From an uncultured Myxococcales bacterium (GTDB lineage Bacteria; Myxococcota_A; Bradymonadia; UBA7976; UBA1532): DNA of 46,013 bases. Position 1 is the stretch's first letter. Each line of letters begins with the position of its first letter. Below the pieces are notes generated by a model that was not told the DNA's origin, made no database searches, and saw nothing but the letters and a program-made list of their open reading frames with translations. Location of the stretch: the NCBI GenBank assembly GCA_903847385.1, contig CAINDO010000529.1, positions 1 through 46,013 of the forward strand, given 5' to 3'. This document shows positions 1 through 11,585 of the stretch, piece by piece. Made by a program: the position numbers and the translations under genes.

Positions 1-121
1 CTTCGACTTCCTCTTCGACGAACTCTTCGCCCTCGGTCTCAGCACCTTCGGCCTTGGGGATGCGCTTCTTGATTCGCTTGACCACGTCATTCTCCGGCGT
101 CGGGACCGCCTGATCCCACAC
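1..121 (-). CDS. possible 5' end of an unidentified minus-strand gene (partial)
   Basis: The minus strand is open from a GTG at 121-119 to the window edge. It reads as an acidic, Lys-containing peptide (VWDQAVPTPENDVVKR, then a Glu-rich stretch). A good sigma70-like promoter lies just upstream at 137-165, which would give a very short leader. I do not recognise the protein. The composition (few Arg/Ser runs, many Glu/Lys) looks coding, whereas the plus strand here looks like a mirror image. Too little is visible to name a function. Confidence 0.4.
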   Translation of the reverse strand, partial: MWDQAVPTPENDVVKRIKKRIPKAEGAETEGEEFVEEEVE

Positions 122-136
122 GAAATCGGGCCGCGC

Positions 137-165
137 ATATAACACCGCGTAATTGCGTGTGTCAA
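137..165 (-). promoter_or_regulatory. sigma70-like promoter for the left-edge gene
   Basis: On the minus strand TTGACA (plus 160-165) is followed after 17 bases by TTATAT (plus 137-142). The -35 is perfect and the spacing ideal; the -10 is AT-rich in otherwise GC-rich DNA. It points leftward into the partial gene at 1-121. Confidence 0.5.
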
Positions 166-185
166 CGCGCGGACAGGCCGTTGAC

Positions 186-210
186 CATCGTCGCGCGGGG
201 GCCGACGATG
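186..210 (+). repeat. inverted repeat in the promoter region of the outer-membrane-like gene
   Basis: CATCGTCG (186-193) and CGACGATG (203-210) are perfect 8-base inverted arms around a 9-base spacer. A possible promoter overlaps them: TTGACC (181-186), 17 bases, GACGAT (204-209). The right arm ends five bases before the ATG at 216, so the repeat could be an operator or a start-site hairpin. Confidence 0.35.
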
Positions 211-215
211 CGCCC

Positions 216-764
216 ATGAACCGGACCCTCCGCGCCGTGGGCGCGACGACCTTCTGCGGCCTCCTCGGGACCCCGCTCGCGGCCTCGGCAGCGTTCGGCG
301 ATCCCGAGATTCGTGCTGGATTTTCAGCGGGTTACAATTGCTATGCCGACGACCGCCGCTTTCACGGTCTCGGCGGCGCGCTGGACCTCCAGTACGCCTT
401 CGGGCCCACCTGGTCGCTGATCTCGCGCTACGGCTTCGGGGCTCACCACATCCGCGAGGCGTCGTTTCGGGTCCAGCAGTTGACGCTCGGGGGTCGATTT
501 CAGCTCGACGTGTTCGAGTACGTGCCGTGGCTCGAGCTCGCGCCCGGCGCCTATCTGAGCGGCGGCGAAGGCGGGCCGAAGGACGATTTCGCGGGCGGCG
601 TGCGGGCCGGTCTCGGCTTCGATCGCCTGCTCAACGAACGCGCCGCGATCACCTTCGGGGCGCACTACCACCAGCTCTTCGGCGAGTCGCGGTTCCCGGC
701 GTACCTGGAGGTCCATCTGGGCTTCGACTTCCGCTGGAGCCTCGGAGATCCGCTCGCACCTTGA
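216..764 (+). CDS. small outer-membrane beta-barrel-like protein
   Basis: A 182-residue protein. I chose the ATG at 216 because it starts a clear signal peptide (short basic start, hydrophobic core, cleavage near AASA-AFGD); the frame is open further upstream but reads as non-coding there. The mature part alternates aromatic and polar residues in short strands (WSLISRYGFGAHH, VPWLELAPGAYL, ITFGAHYHQLFG) and ends in an amphipathic strand with aromatics (FDFRWSL), as small outer-membrane barrels do. No specific family is recognised. lon follows 64 bases downstream on the same strand, with its own ribosome site. Confidence 0.6.
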   Translation: MNRTLRAVGATTFCGLLGTPLAASAAFGDPEIRAGFSAGYNCYADDRRFHGLGGALDLQYAFGPTWSLISRYGFGAHHIREASFRVQQLTLGGRFQLDVFEYVPWLELAPGAYLSGGEGGPKDDFAGGVRAGLGFDRLLNERAAITFGAHYHQLFGESRFPAYLEVHLGFDFRWSLGDPLAP

Positions 765-828
765 CCTTCCCGGGTCGGTGTTCATGGTCAGCCAGTACCC
801 CGAACACCCCGAACCCGAAAGGTCGACC

Positions 829-3246
<2,418 letters not shown>

Positions 3247-3271
3247 CCTGAGGCCGCTCCGGCGGCCGGCC

Positions 3272-3304
3272 GACGCGCTGCGGCTTGACATGCCGCAGCG
3301 CGTC
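3272..3304 (+). terminator. strong hairpin downstream of lon, with TTGACA in its loop
   Basis: Thirteen-base perfect inverted arms (3272-3284 and 3292-3304) enclose a 7-base loop TTGACAT. It lies just after lon and is GC-rich, as a terminator stem would be, but no T-run follows. The loop also carries a perfect -35 hexamer (3285-3290), so the element could serve the promoter of the acyl-CoA dehydrogenase instead of, or as well as, ending lon transcripts. No good -10 is visible at the right spacing. Confidence 0.5.
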
Positions 3305-3324
3305 AATAACCATCGTTTCGTCAC

Positions 3325-3342
3325 TGAATGAACATTCATTCA
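3325..3342 (+). promoter_or_regulatory. FadR/TetR-type operator upstream of acyl-CoA dehydrogenase
   Basis: TGAATGAACATTCATTCA consists of perfect 7-base inverted arms (TGAATGA and TCATTCA) around ACAT. From memory it matches 17 of 18 positions of the Bacillus-type FadR box, which TetR-family fatty-acid regulators bind and acyl-CoA releases. It lies 20 bases before the ATG at 3363, where bound protein would block transcription or initiation. Confidence 0.65.
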
Positions 3343-3362
3343 CCTCTCGGACGGAGCGAGCC

Positions 3363-5135
3363 ATGAGCGCGATCGAGCCCGAATCCGGCGTCGGTTTTCT
3401 CCTCACGCCGGCCACGAGCCACCGGATCCTCTCCCCCGATGTCTTCTCGGACGAGCAGCGCATGTTCCTGCGCACCGCCGAGGAGTTCATGGAGAAGGAG
3501 GTCCTGCCCAACAACGAGGCCATCGAGCACCTCGACTACGCGCTCTTGCGCAAGTTGATGCGCAAGGCAGGCGACCTCGGTCTGCTCTCCATCGACATCC
3601 CCGAGGCCTACGGCGGCCTGGGCCTGGACAAGACGACCTCGGCCCTGGTCTCCGAGGCCGTGTCCGTCCAGGGCAGCTTCGCCGTGACCTTCGGCGCGCA
3701 CGTCGGCATCGGCACGCTGCCGATCGTCATCTTCGGCACCGATGACCAGAAGTCCCGCTACCTCCCGGCCCTGGCGACGGGTGAAAAGCTCGCCGCGTAC
3801 TGCCTCAGCGAGCCGGGCAGCGGCTCGGACGCCATGGGCGCGAAGACGACCGCCGTCCTCGACGGCGACACGTGGGTCCTCAACGGCGTGAAGCAGTGGA
3901 TCACGAACGCCGCCATCGCCGACGTCTTCATCATCTTCGCCCAGGTGGACGGCCGACTCTTCAGCTGCTTCATCGTCGACCGCGAGACCCCGGGCGTGAC
4001 GATCGGCGTCGAGGAGAAGAAGCTCGGCCTCAAGGGCTCGTCCACGGCACAGGTCATCCTCGAAGACGTCCGCATCCCGGCCGCCAACCTGCTCGGCGAG
4101 GTCGGCCGTGGCAGCGTCATCGCGTTCAACATCCTGAACATCGGTCGCTACAAGCTCGGCATCGGCTCTGGCGGAGTGGCGAAGCGGGGGCTCATGAACG
4201 CCGTCCGCTACGCCCAGGACCGCCAGCAGTTCAAGACGCCCATCGTCCAGTTCCCCGCCATCCGCGAGAAGCTCGCCCGCTCGGCGGCCTTCATCTTCGC
4301 CAACGACTCCATGTCGTGGCGCCTCTGCGGGGCGATGGACGCCCGGATCGCGCAGTTGCACGAGAGTGATCCGGACGACTGGAAGAGCGCCGTCGAGGTG
4401 CTCAAGGACTTCACCATCGAGTGCTCGATGCTGAAGGTCTACGGCTCCGAGGGCGTCGGCTACGTGCTCGACGAGGCCCTTCAGATTCACGGCGGTTACG
4501 GCTTCACGCGGGAGTACCCCATCGAGCAGCCGCTGCGCGACGTGCGGGTCAACCGCATCTTCGAGGGCACCAACGAGATCAACCGACTGCTCGTGCCGGG
4601 CACGCTGTTCAAGCGCGTCATGCAGGGCAAACTCAACCTCATGCCGGTGATGATGGCGCTCGAGGCCGAGGTCAAGTCCGGCGTGGCGACCGAGGTCCCC
4701 GACGGCGCCGCCCCCCTCGCCCTCGAGACCTTCATGAACGAGCAGGCGAAGAAGGTCTTCACCTATGCCGCCGGTGCCGCGGCGCAGAAGTACATGGCCG
4801 ATCTCGACCGTCAGCAGGAGCTGCTCCTGGCGCTGGCGGACATGCTCACGGACGTCTGGGCCTCGGACTCCACGCTCGCCCGCGTGCATCAGTATGTCGC
4901 CGATCACGGCCCGGAGAAGGCGCGCAGCCGCCTCGCCGTCGCCCGCGTCGTCTGCACGGACGCCTACCGCAAGGTCGCCGGCCGGGCCCGAGAGATCGCC
5001 TGCCACCTGGCCAACAACCCGGCCCGGATGGTCGCCGGCATCGACCGCCTCGCGCCCTACGTGCCGACGGACCTCATCGCCGCGCGCAGCGAGATCGCCG
5101 ACGCCGTGGTCGCTGCCAATCGGTACCCGTTCTGA
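3363..5135 (+). CDS. acyl-CoA dehydrogenase, long (VLCAD-like) form
   Basis: A 590-residue flavoprotein expected to catalyse the first step of fatty-acid beta-oxidation, giving a trans-2-enoyl-CoA. The N-terminal helical and middle beta domains carry the typical YCLSEPGSGSD and NGVKQWITNAA signatures. The third domain has IHGGYGFTREYPIE and IFEGTNEINR, whose first Glu is at the usual catalytic-base position. About 180 further residues form the C-terminal extension found in VLCAD-type enzymes. The ATG at 3363 is chosen because the upstream in-frame stretch covers the operator. The gene is probably controlled through the TGAATGA palindrome 20 bases upstream. The Rieske frame begins at its stop codon. 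Confidence 0.93.
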   Translation: MSAIEPESGVGFLLTPATSHRILSPDVFSDEQRMFLRTAEEFMEKEVLPNNEAIEHLDYALLRKLMRKAGDLGLLSIDIPEAYGGLGLDKTTSALVSEAVSVQGSFAVTFGAHVGIGTLPIVIFGTDDQKSRYLPALATGEKLAAYCLSEPGSGSDAMGAKTTAVLDGDTWVLNGVKQWITNAAIADVFIIFAQVDGRLFSCFIVDRETPGVTIGVEEKKLGLKGSSTAQVILEDVRIPAANLLGEVGRGSVIAFNILNIGRYKLGIGSGGVAKRGLMNAVRYAQDRQQFKTPIVQFPAIREKLARSAAFIFANDSMSWRLCGAMDARIAQLHESDPDDWKSAVEVLKDFTIECSMLKVYGSEGVGYVLDEALQIHGGYGFTREYPIEQPLRDVRVNRIFEGTNEINRLLVPGTLFKRVMQGKLNLMPVMMALEAEVKSGVATEVPDGAAPLALETFMNEQAKKVFTYAAGAAAQKYMADLDRQQELLLALADMLTDVWASDSTLARVHQYVADHGPEKARSRLAVARVVCTDAYRKVAGRAREIACHLANNPARMVAGIDRLAPYVPTDLIAARSEIADAVVAANRYPF

Positions 5136-5608
5136 ACGGGTCCGCGGGCCGCGCGCTCGTCGCGACGCTCGCGGCGGAGAGCTTGCCTCCCCGGGGGCAG
5201 GCGCTGGCGGTGGACGCCCTTTGGGAGGGCCACACGCTGCCCATGGTGCTCCTCCGGTGGACCCAGGGGCGCGTCTGCGCCTACCTGAACCTGTGCCCCC
5301 ACATGGGCGTTCGCCTGAACCGATCGGGGTCGGCGCTCTTCGACCGCGGCCGGCGGCATCTGCTCTGCACGACCCACGGTGCGCTCTTCCGGCCGTCGGA
5401 TGGCCTCTGCGTGTCCGGCCCCTGTGGGGGCGACCACCTCGACGCCCTCGAGGCCGTGGAGGTCTTCGGGCAGGTGCAGGTGTTCCTGCCCCCTGCCCTG
5501 GCCGATCAGCTCCGGCGCCAGCGCGGCCTGATCACGGCGCTTGAATCACCGACGACAGCACCTGGCGCGCCAGGTCCATCTGCTCCGGATGGCAGTACAC
5601 CCGAGTGA
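5132..5608 (+). CDS. Rieske [2Fe-2S] domain protein
   Basis: A small iron-sulfur protein. CPHMG and, after about 20 residues, CTTHGALF give the C-x-H ... C-x2-H ligand set of a Rieske cluster, as in short ferredoxins and the N-terminal part of oxygenases; no catalytic oxygenase domain follows. The start is uncertain. The frame has no ATG; a CTG at 5132 overlaps the dehydrogenase stop, and TTG (5183) and GTG (5210) are alternatives that keep the whole Rieske fold. The tail (Pro/Ala/Thr-rich) runs 77 bases over the 3' end of the opposite HD gene. A role as electron carrier linked to the dehydrogenase is only inferred from position. Confidence 0.75.
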   Translation: MNGSAGRALVATLAAESLPPRGQALAVDALWEGHTLPMVLLRWTQGRVCAYLNLCPHMGVRLNRSGSALFDRGRRHLLCTTHGALFRPSDGLCVSGPCGGDHLDALEAVEVFGQVQVFLPPALADQLRRQRGLITALESPTTAPGAPGPSAPDGSTPE

Positions 5609-6824
5609 GCGGCGTGGGCTGCTGGTAGCGCTCGTAGATGCGTGAGTAAGCGTCGATCGTCATGGCCTGCCGCAGCGGCTCGTTTCGCACGTAAATCGGC
5701 AGGCCGGTCATGCCCTCCATGCCGTAGTACTTGCTCAGGACGCCGTGGTCACGCGAGACGAAGTGCTCGACCTCGGCGGCCGTCAACGCCGCGGAGATCG
5801 CGTCCAGGTCGGCGGTCGTGCCCTCGGCGTTGATCTCCAGCAGGCGGCGGAAGGCCTGGCGGCGGGCGATGCGCATGGCCCACCGGTTCTTCGAGGCGCG
5901 GAGGACGGCCCAGAGCGCCATGTCGTCCATCGCGAGGTACTGCTCCAGGTCCGTCGAAAGAGTGAACTCCCCCGGCGCCTCCTGGAAGAACCGCAGGAGC
6001 ATCGTGTCGTACCCCACCGCGATGTAGTGGTAGTAGACGCTGACGAACATGTGGTAGCGGCTCAGCAGGAAGTCCTCGAACGCGAAGACCGCCCGGTGCG
6101 AGAGCGCGAGGTAGGCCCGGCCGTCGACCACGTGGGTCGCCAGGTTCTCCACCAGCCAGCCCTGGTCGAACTTGCCGTAGTTCACGCCGGCGTAGAACGA
6201 GTCCCGCTGGAGGTAGTCCATGCGGTCCGCGTCCATCTCCCCGCTGACGATCTGCGTCAGCAGCGGGAAGTACTCGACCCCTTCGGAGAGGAAGGTCGAC
6301 GTCCGCTCCGGGTAGCGGCCGGTGATCAGGTGCGCGATGTCCTCGGGCCGCGCTTCGACCCGCTCCAGCGCCCGAGCGAGGGTCGGCGTGAGCTCGGAGT
6401 GGAGCAGGAGCGCGAGCGTGTAGTCTTCGTGGCTGGCGCGCTGCGTCTGCTCCTCGGCCGTGAACCGGTCCAGGCCCAGGCCGGCACGGAGCGGCATGCA
6501 CGGCTCGCTGGCGTGGGAAGCCGGCGGATGGCCGACGTCGTGGAGCAACACCGCGAGGCGCAGACATTGCCGGAAGCGGGTTCGGTCCCGCGTCGGCAGA
6601 AGCCCCGGCTCCAGGGGGAAAAGCGCGTCGAACATGCGCGTGGCGACTTCCATCGCGCCGAGCCCATGGGCGTACCGGGTGTGCGTGGCGCCGGGGAAAG
6701 CCTGGTCCGTGAAGCCGAGTTGTTTGATGCCGCGGAGCCGCTGGTACACGCGACTGTCCACCACGGGCAGCTCGTCCTGCGTCACCGGGATGCTGCCGTG
6801 GATCGGGTCGCGGATGCGGATCAT
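5532..6824 (-). CDS. HD-domain phosphohydrolase (dGTPase/SAMHD1-like)
   Basis: A 430-residue cytosolic metal-dependent hydrolase. The N-terminus DPIHGSIPVT and RLRGIKQLG, His53 in THTRYAHGLG, the His95-Asp96 pair in LLHDVGHPPASH, and Asp residues in EMDADRMDYLQRDSFYAG (about 198-203) make up the H-HD-D site of the dNTP triphosphohydrolase-like HD family. Known members hydrolyse dNTPs or related phosphoesters; the substrate here is not known. The ATG overlaps the miaB stop as ATGA, so the two are translationally coupled. The 3' end overlaps the Rieske gene on the other strand. Confidence 0.85.
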   Translation of the reverse strand: MIRIRDPIHGSIPVTQDELPVVDSRVYQRLRGIKQLGFTDQAFPGATHTRYAHGLGAMEVATRMFDALFPLEPGLLPTRDRTRFRQCLRLAVLLHDVGHPPASHASEPCMPLRAGLGLDRFTAEEQTQRASHEDYTLALLLHSELTPTLARALERVEARPEDIAHLITGRYPERTSTFLSEGVEYFPLLTQIVSGEMDADRMDYLQRDSFYAGVNYGKFDQGWLVENLATHVVDGRAYLALSHRAVFAFEDFLLSRYHMFVSVYYHYIAVGYDTMLLRFFQEAPGEFTLSTDLEQYLAMDDMALWAVLRASKNRWAMRIARRQAFRRLLEINAEGTTADLDAISAALTAAEVEHFVSRDHGVLSKYYGMEGMTGLPIYVRNEPLRQAMTIDAYSRIYERYQQPTPLTRVYCHPEQMDLARQVLSSVIQAP

Positions 6825-8137
6825 GCCGGGAGCGCTTCGGCGAAGAGCGTGTGACTGGTGGCGTCCGTGACCCGGGCCCGCACGAGCTGTCCGGGTTCGA
6901 ATTCACCGGCGGCGAGCACCGTGGTCTTGAAGCAGCTCGTGCGACCGACGAAACACGCCTCGTTCTTGCGGCTGCGCCCATTCAGGAGCAGCTCGACCTC
7001 GCGGCCGATCATCGCGGCGTACTTCTCGCGGCTGATCGACTCCTGGAGCGCGATGATCTGCTGCAGGCGTTCGCCCTTCACGGCCTCCGGCACGTCGTCC
7101 GGGCGGTTGCGCGCCGCCTGCGTGCCATCGCGCTCGCTGTAAGCGAAGGTGAAGGCGCTGTCGAAACGCAGGTCGCGCATCAGCGCCATCGTCTGCTGGA
7201 AGTCCTCGTCCGTCTCGCCGGGGTAACCGACGATCACGTCCGTGCTGATCGCGTGGTTGGGCAGGCGGTCCCGGATGCGCGCGACGAGGGCCCGGTAGCT
7301 CTCCGCGGTGTAGCCCCGGCGCATGTCCTTCAGGATGCGGGTGCTGCCGCTCTGCACGGGCAGGTGCAGGTACTGACCGACCTTCGGAAGGTCCGCCAGG
7401 GCATCGACGAGGCGCTCGCCAAAGTCGTTCGGATAGGGCGACGTGTAGCGGATGCGGGCGATGCCCTCGACCGCGGAGACGGCCTTCAGGAGGTCGGCGA
7501 AGTCGCGGCCGCGCTCGTAGTAACTCGACACGGTCTGCCCGAGCAGCGTGACCTCGCGGAAGCCGGCCTTGGCCATCGCCTCGACCTCGGAGACGACCTC
7601 CTCGGGCGGCAGGCTCCGCTCGCGGCCGCGAACGAACGGCACGATGCAGAACGTGCAGAACTTGTCGCAGCCCCGCATCACCGTGACCCACCCCGAGACC
7701 CCGGGCACGCGTTCGACCTGCACGCCCTGATAGGTCTCGTTGCGGTCGAGGCGCACGTCGATGAGCGGGTCGTCGTCGACGTCCCGGGCGCGCTCGATCA
7801 GGTCCGGCAGGCGGCGGTAGGCGTCGGGGCCGACGACGAGGTCGACGTACGGCGCCCGGGTCACCAGGTCGTCCCGCATGCGCTCGGCCATGCAGCCGGT
7901 GACCCCGAGGACCATGCCCGGCTTGGCCGCCTTCATGGACTTCAGCCAGCCGAGCCGCCCGAAGATGCGCTCCTCGGCCCGTTCGCGTACGGCGCAGGTG
8001 TTCAGGAGCACCACGTCGGCCTCTTCGGCGGTCGCCGCCACGGTGAAGCCGCGGTGACGCAGCAGGCCCGCCATGAGCTCGCTGTCCGCCTCGTTCATCT
8101 GGCATCCATAGGTCTCGACGAAGACGCTTCGCGACAT
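6821..8137 (-). CDS. miaB: tRNA-2-methylthio-N6-dimethylallyladenosine synthase MiaB
   Basis: A 438-residue radical-SAM methylthiotransferase that adds the 2-methylthio group to i6A37 of tRNAs. The N-terminal UPF0004 domain has Cys12, Cys48 and Cys82 for the auxiliary 4Fe-4S cluster. The radical-SAM motif GCDKFCTFC gives Cys157, 161 and 164. A C-terminal TRAM domain (VRARVTDATSHTLFAEAL) binds tRNA. The ATG at 8137 has AGGAAA upstream. The window also holds miaA (40.3 kb), which makes its substrate i6A37. The HD gene overlaps its stop by ATGA. Confidence 0.95.
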   Translation of the reverse strand: MSRSVFVETYGCQMNEADSELMAGLLRHRGFTVAATAEEADVVLLNTCAVRERAEERIFGRLGWLKSMKAAKPGMVLGVTGCMAERMRDDLVTRAPYVDLVVGPDAYRRLPDLIERARDVDDDPLIDVRLDRNETYQGVQVERVPGVSGWVTVMRGCDKFCTFCIVPFVRGRERSLPPEEVVSEVEAMAKAGFREVTLLGQTVSSYYERGRDFADLLKAVSAVEGIARIRYTSPYPNDFGERLVDALADLPKVGQYLHLPVQSGSTRILKDMRRGYTAESYRALVARIRDRLPNHAISTDVIVGYPGETDEDFQQTMALMRDLRFDSAFTFAYSERDGTQAARNRPDDVPEAVKGERLQQIIALQESISREKYAAMIGREVELLLNGRSRKNEACFVGRTSCFKTTVLAAGEFEPGQLVRARVTDATSHTLFAEALPA

Positions 8138-8207
8138 GGTCTGCTTTCCTGCACCGAAGTGCGCCTCCCGAAGATCGGCCTGGGAAGCGGCTCGAACAAA
8201 GGCGCAC

Positions 8208-8236
8208 ACGCTACGGATCGGTCCGTGCAACGTCAA
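8208..8236 (-). promoter_or_regulatory. sigma70-like promoter of miaB
   Basis: On the minus strand TTGACG (plus 8231-8236), 17 bases, then TAGCGT (plus 8208-8213). It lies about 70 bases before the miaB ATG, in the divergent region shared with the sigma54 activator. Confidence 0.4.
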
Positions 8237-8311
8237 GCTGGTCGCCGACGCGCGTCTCTGACTTAATGTGCGCCGGGAGGGAAGCCGACGGCGCACGAAA
8301 GGCCCCGTTTC

Positions 8312-9979
<1,668 letters not shown>

Positions 9980-10021
9980 CCGGGACGACGGACCCCGAGC
10001 GGGTCGAAGGAGAGTGGTTTC

Positions 10022-11038
10022 ATGAAGGTGCTCGTCACCGGGGCGAATGGATTCATCGGGCGCGCGCTGTGCCGGCACCTCGTCGACGAGGGCGTGTCCG
10101 TGCGCGGCCTCGTCCGCCCGGGCAGCACCTTGGGCACGCTGACGGACATCCCCGCGGTGGAGGTCACCCACGGTGACGTCCTGTCCACGGAGTCGCTCTC
10201 CCGCGCCCTCGAGGGCGTCGACGCCGTGGTCCATCTCGCCGGCGCCGTCGCGGCGGGGCGCGACAGCACGTATGCCCGGGTCAACGTCGAGGGCACGCGG
10301 AACCTCTCCGAGGCCGCCAAGGCCGCCGGTGTGCGTCGTGCGGTGTTCATGAGCAGCCTGGCCGCCCAGGGGCCCTCGCAGCCCGGGCAACCGCACCGGA
10401 CCGCCGGAAACGAGCAGCCGCTGAACAGCTATGGCCGCAGCAAGCTCGAGGCCGAGACCATCTTGCGCGAGATGCTGGGGGGCGCGGCGACGATCCTGCG
10501 CCCCGGGATCGCCTACGGACCCGACTACGCCGACCTGGCGCAGGTGGCTCGCTGGGTCCGGAGCCGGGTCGTGCCGTTCGTGCCGGATCTGGAGCTCTCG
10601 TTCGTTCACGTGGACGACCTCGTGTCCTTGGTGGGGCTGGCGTTGCAGGCCGAAGGCGAGGCCGTCGGGCCGTACTTCGTGTCCGACGGTGTCGTGCAGC
10701 GCATGGAGCGTGTCGTCGACCGTCTCGAGTCGCTGGTCTCCGAGCGGCCGGGGCTTCGTCTCCCGCTGTCGGCGAAGGTCCTCGGCTGGCTGGAGCCGGT
10801 CACGCAGCGCGTCGCCGACACCGCCGGCCTCGGGGCGTCGATCTCTCGGCTGATCGCCGAGGTCCGGGCGCCTGGTTGGGCCTGTGTGCCCGACGAGGCC
10901 GTCGAGCGTTTCGGCTTCGTGGTCCGGCACCCGTTGGACACCGCGCTCCCCGAGGTCATGGCCTGGTACCGCGACCGCGGCTGGTTCGACGCGCCGCCGC
11001 GGGGCGGCTCCGCGGCCGGCCAGACCAGCAGCACGTAG
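10022..11038 (+). CDS. NAD(P)-dependent epimerase/dehydratase (extended SDR)
   Basis: A 338-residue Rossmann-fold oxidoreductase. The dinucleotide site TGANGFIG is at residues 7-14, the acidic pair at GDV, the conserved VVHLAGAV strand follows, and YGRSK supplies the Tyr-x3-Lys catalytic pair. The substrate-binding half ends in a typical extended-SDR tail (LPEVMAWYRDRGWF). Substrate unknown; such enzymes act on nucleotide sugars, sterols or similar alcohols. A ribosome site (AAGGAGAG) precedes the ATG. It may be co-transcribed with the upstream activator. Its last 433 bases are antisense to the PPC-like gene. Confidence 0.88.
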   Translation: MKVLVTGANGFIGRALCRHLVDEGVSVRGLVRPGSTLGTLTDIPAVEVTHGDVLSTESLSRALEGVDAVVHLAGAVAAGRDSTYARVNVEGTRNLSEAAKAAGVRRAVFMSSLAAQGPSQPGQPHRTAGNEQPLNSYGRSKLEAETILREMLGGAATILRPGIAYGPDYADLAQVARWVRSRVVPFVPDLELSFVHVDDLVSLVGLALQAEGEAVGPYFVSDGVVQRMERVVDRLESLVSERPGLRLPLSAKVLGWLEPVTQRVADTAGLGASISRLIAEVRAPGWACVPDEAVERFGFVVRHPLDTALPEVMAWYRDRGWFDAPPRGGSAAGQTSST

Positions 11039-11427
11039 TCGACGACCTCCGTCGACGCCGCGGCGATCTTGACGCGGTACCACCCTTCGACACTGGCTGT
11101 GACCTGCGTGCCGACCTCGCCGGGGGCGCGGTAGGCGCGGCCGATGGGCCGCCGTTGTCGTGGCGGAAAGACCTCGGGCGGGGCCGTCGTGTCGCCGCGG
11201 TCGTGGAGAACGCCGATCCGGACGCGCTCACCGCGGTCGAGGTGGACGGCATACCAGTCGACGTCCTCCGCGCAGAGGCGGCCGTCCGCCGTCACCCCCT
11301 GGACTCTTCGGGCGTGGGGACGGTCGTCGTTGGGTTCGTGGGCGTCGAAGCCACAGGCGTCCGGGGACGGTGGGGGCAGCCGGGCGGGCCACGCCAGCCA
11401 GACGAGAGCGAGCAGATGTGCGAGCAT
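10606..11427 (-). CDS. secreted PPC-like protein, C-terminus antisense to the SDR gene
   Basis: The frame starts at an ATG (11427) behind a very strong AGGAGG and opens with a signal peptide (MLAHLLALVWLAWPARL). About 115 residues of credible domain follow: FDAHEPNDD, EDVDWYAVHLDRGERVRI, and GWYRVKIAA with VVDYVLLVW. This resembles pre-peptidase C-terminal (PPC) domains of exported proteins. The natural fold ends near 11030, but no stop occurs until 10606. The last 140 or so residues are a Ser/Arg/Thr-rich mirror of the SDR gene and may be non-functional. Start and first half are well supported; the C-terminal half is doubtful. Confidence 0.6.
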   Translation of the reverse strand: MLAHLLALVWLAWPARLPPPSPDACGFDAHEPNDDRPHARRVQGVTADGRLCAEDVDWYAVHLDRGERVRIGVLHDRGDTTAPPEVFPPRQRRPIGRAYRAPGEVGTQVTASVEGWYRVKIAAASTEVVDYVLLVWPAAEPPRGGASNQPRSRYQAMTSGSAVSNGCRTTKPKRSTASSGTQAQPGARTSAISREIDAPRPAVSATRCVTGSSQPRTFADSGRRSPGRSETSDSRRSTTRSMRCTTPSDTKYGPTASPSACNASPTKDTRSST

Positions 11428-11520
11428 CGGGACCTCCTGAGGTGGGTGCCCCCGGACGATTCGCAGGGACCATGCCGTGCGGAGGACGGCCAGGCGCCGT
11501 GGTCGCGTGGAACGGCGGCG

Positions 11521-11553
11521 TCCAGGATCTGGACACCGCGTCCAGATTCTGGA
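11521..11553 (+). promoter_or_regulatory. two tandem palindromes upstream of the N-acetylglutamate synthase-like gene
   Basis: TCCAGGATCTGGA (11521-11533) and TCCAGATTCTGGA (11541-11553) each have the form TCCAG-N3-CTGGA. Their centres are 20 bases apart, about two helix turns, so two dimers could bind the same face of the DNA. The pair ends 32 bases before the ATG at 11586. It does not resemble the AT-rich ARG box of ArgR. Confidence 0.45.
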
Positions 11554-11585
11554 CACTCGCCGCAACACGGTGGGGGGGATGCTCG

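Noticed and set aside
11521..11560. Tandem repeat as the start of a CRISPR-like array
   Set aside because: Only two copies with no spacers of constant length; the palindromic form fits operators better. No CRISPR array or cas gene is seen in the window.
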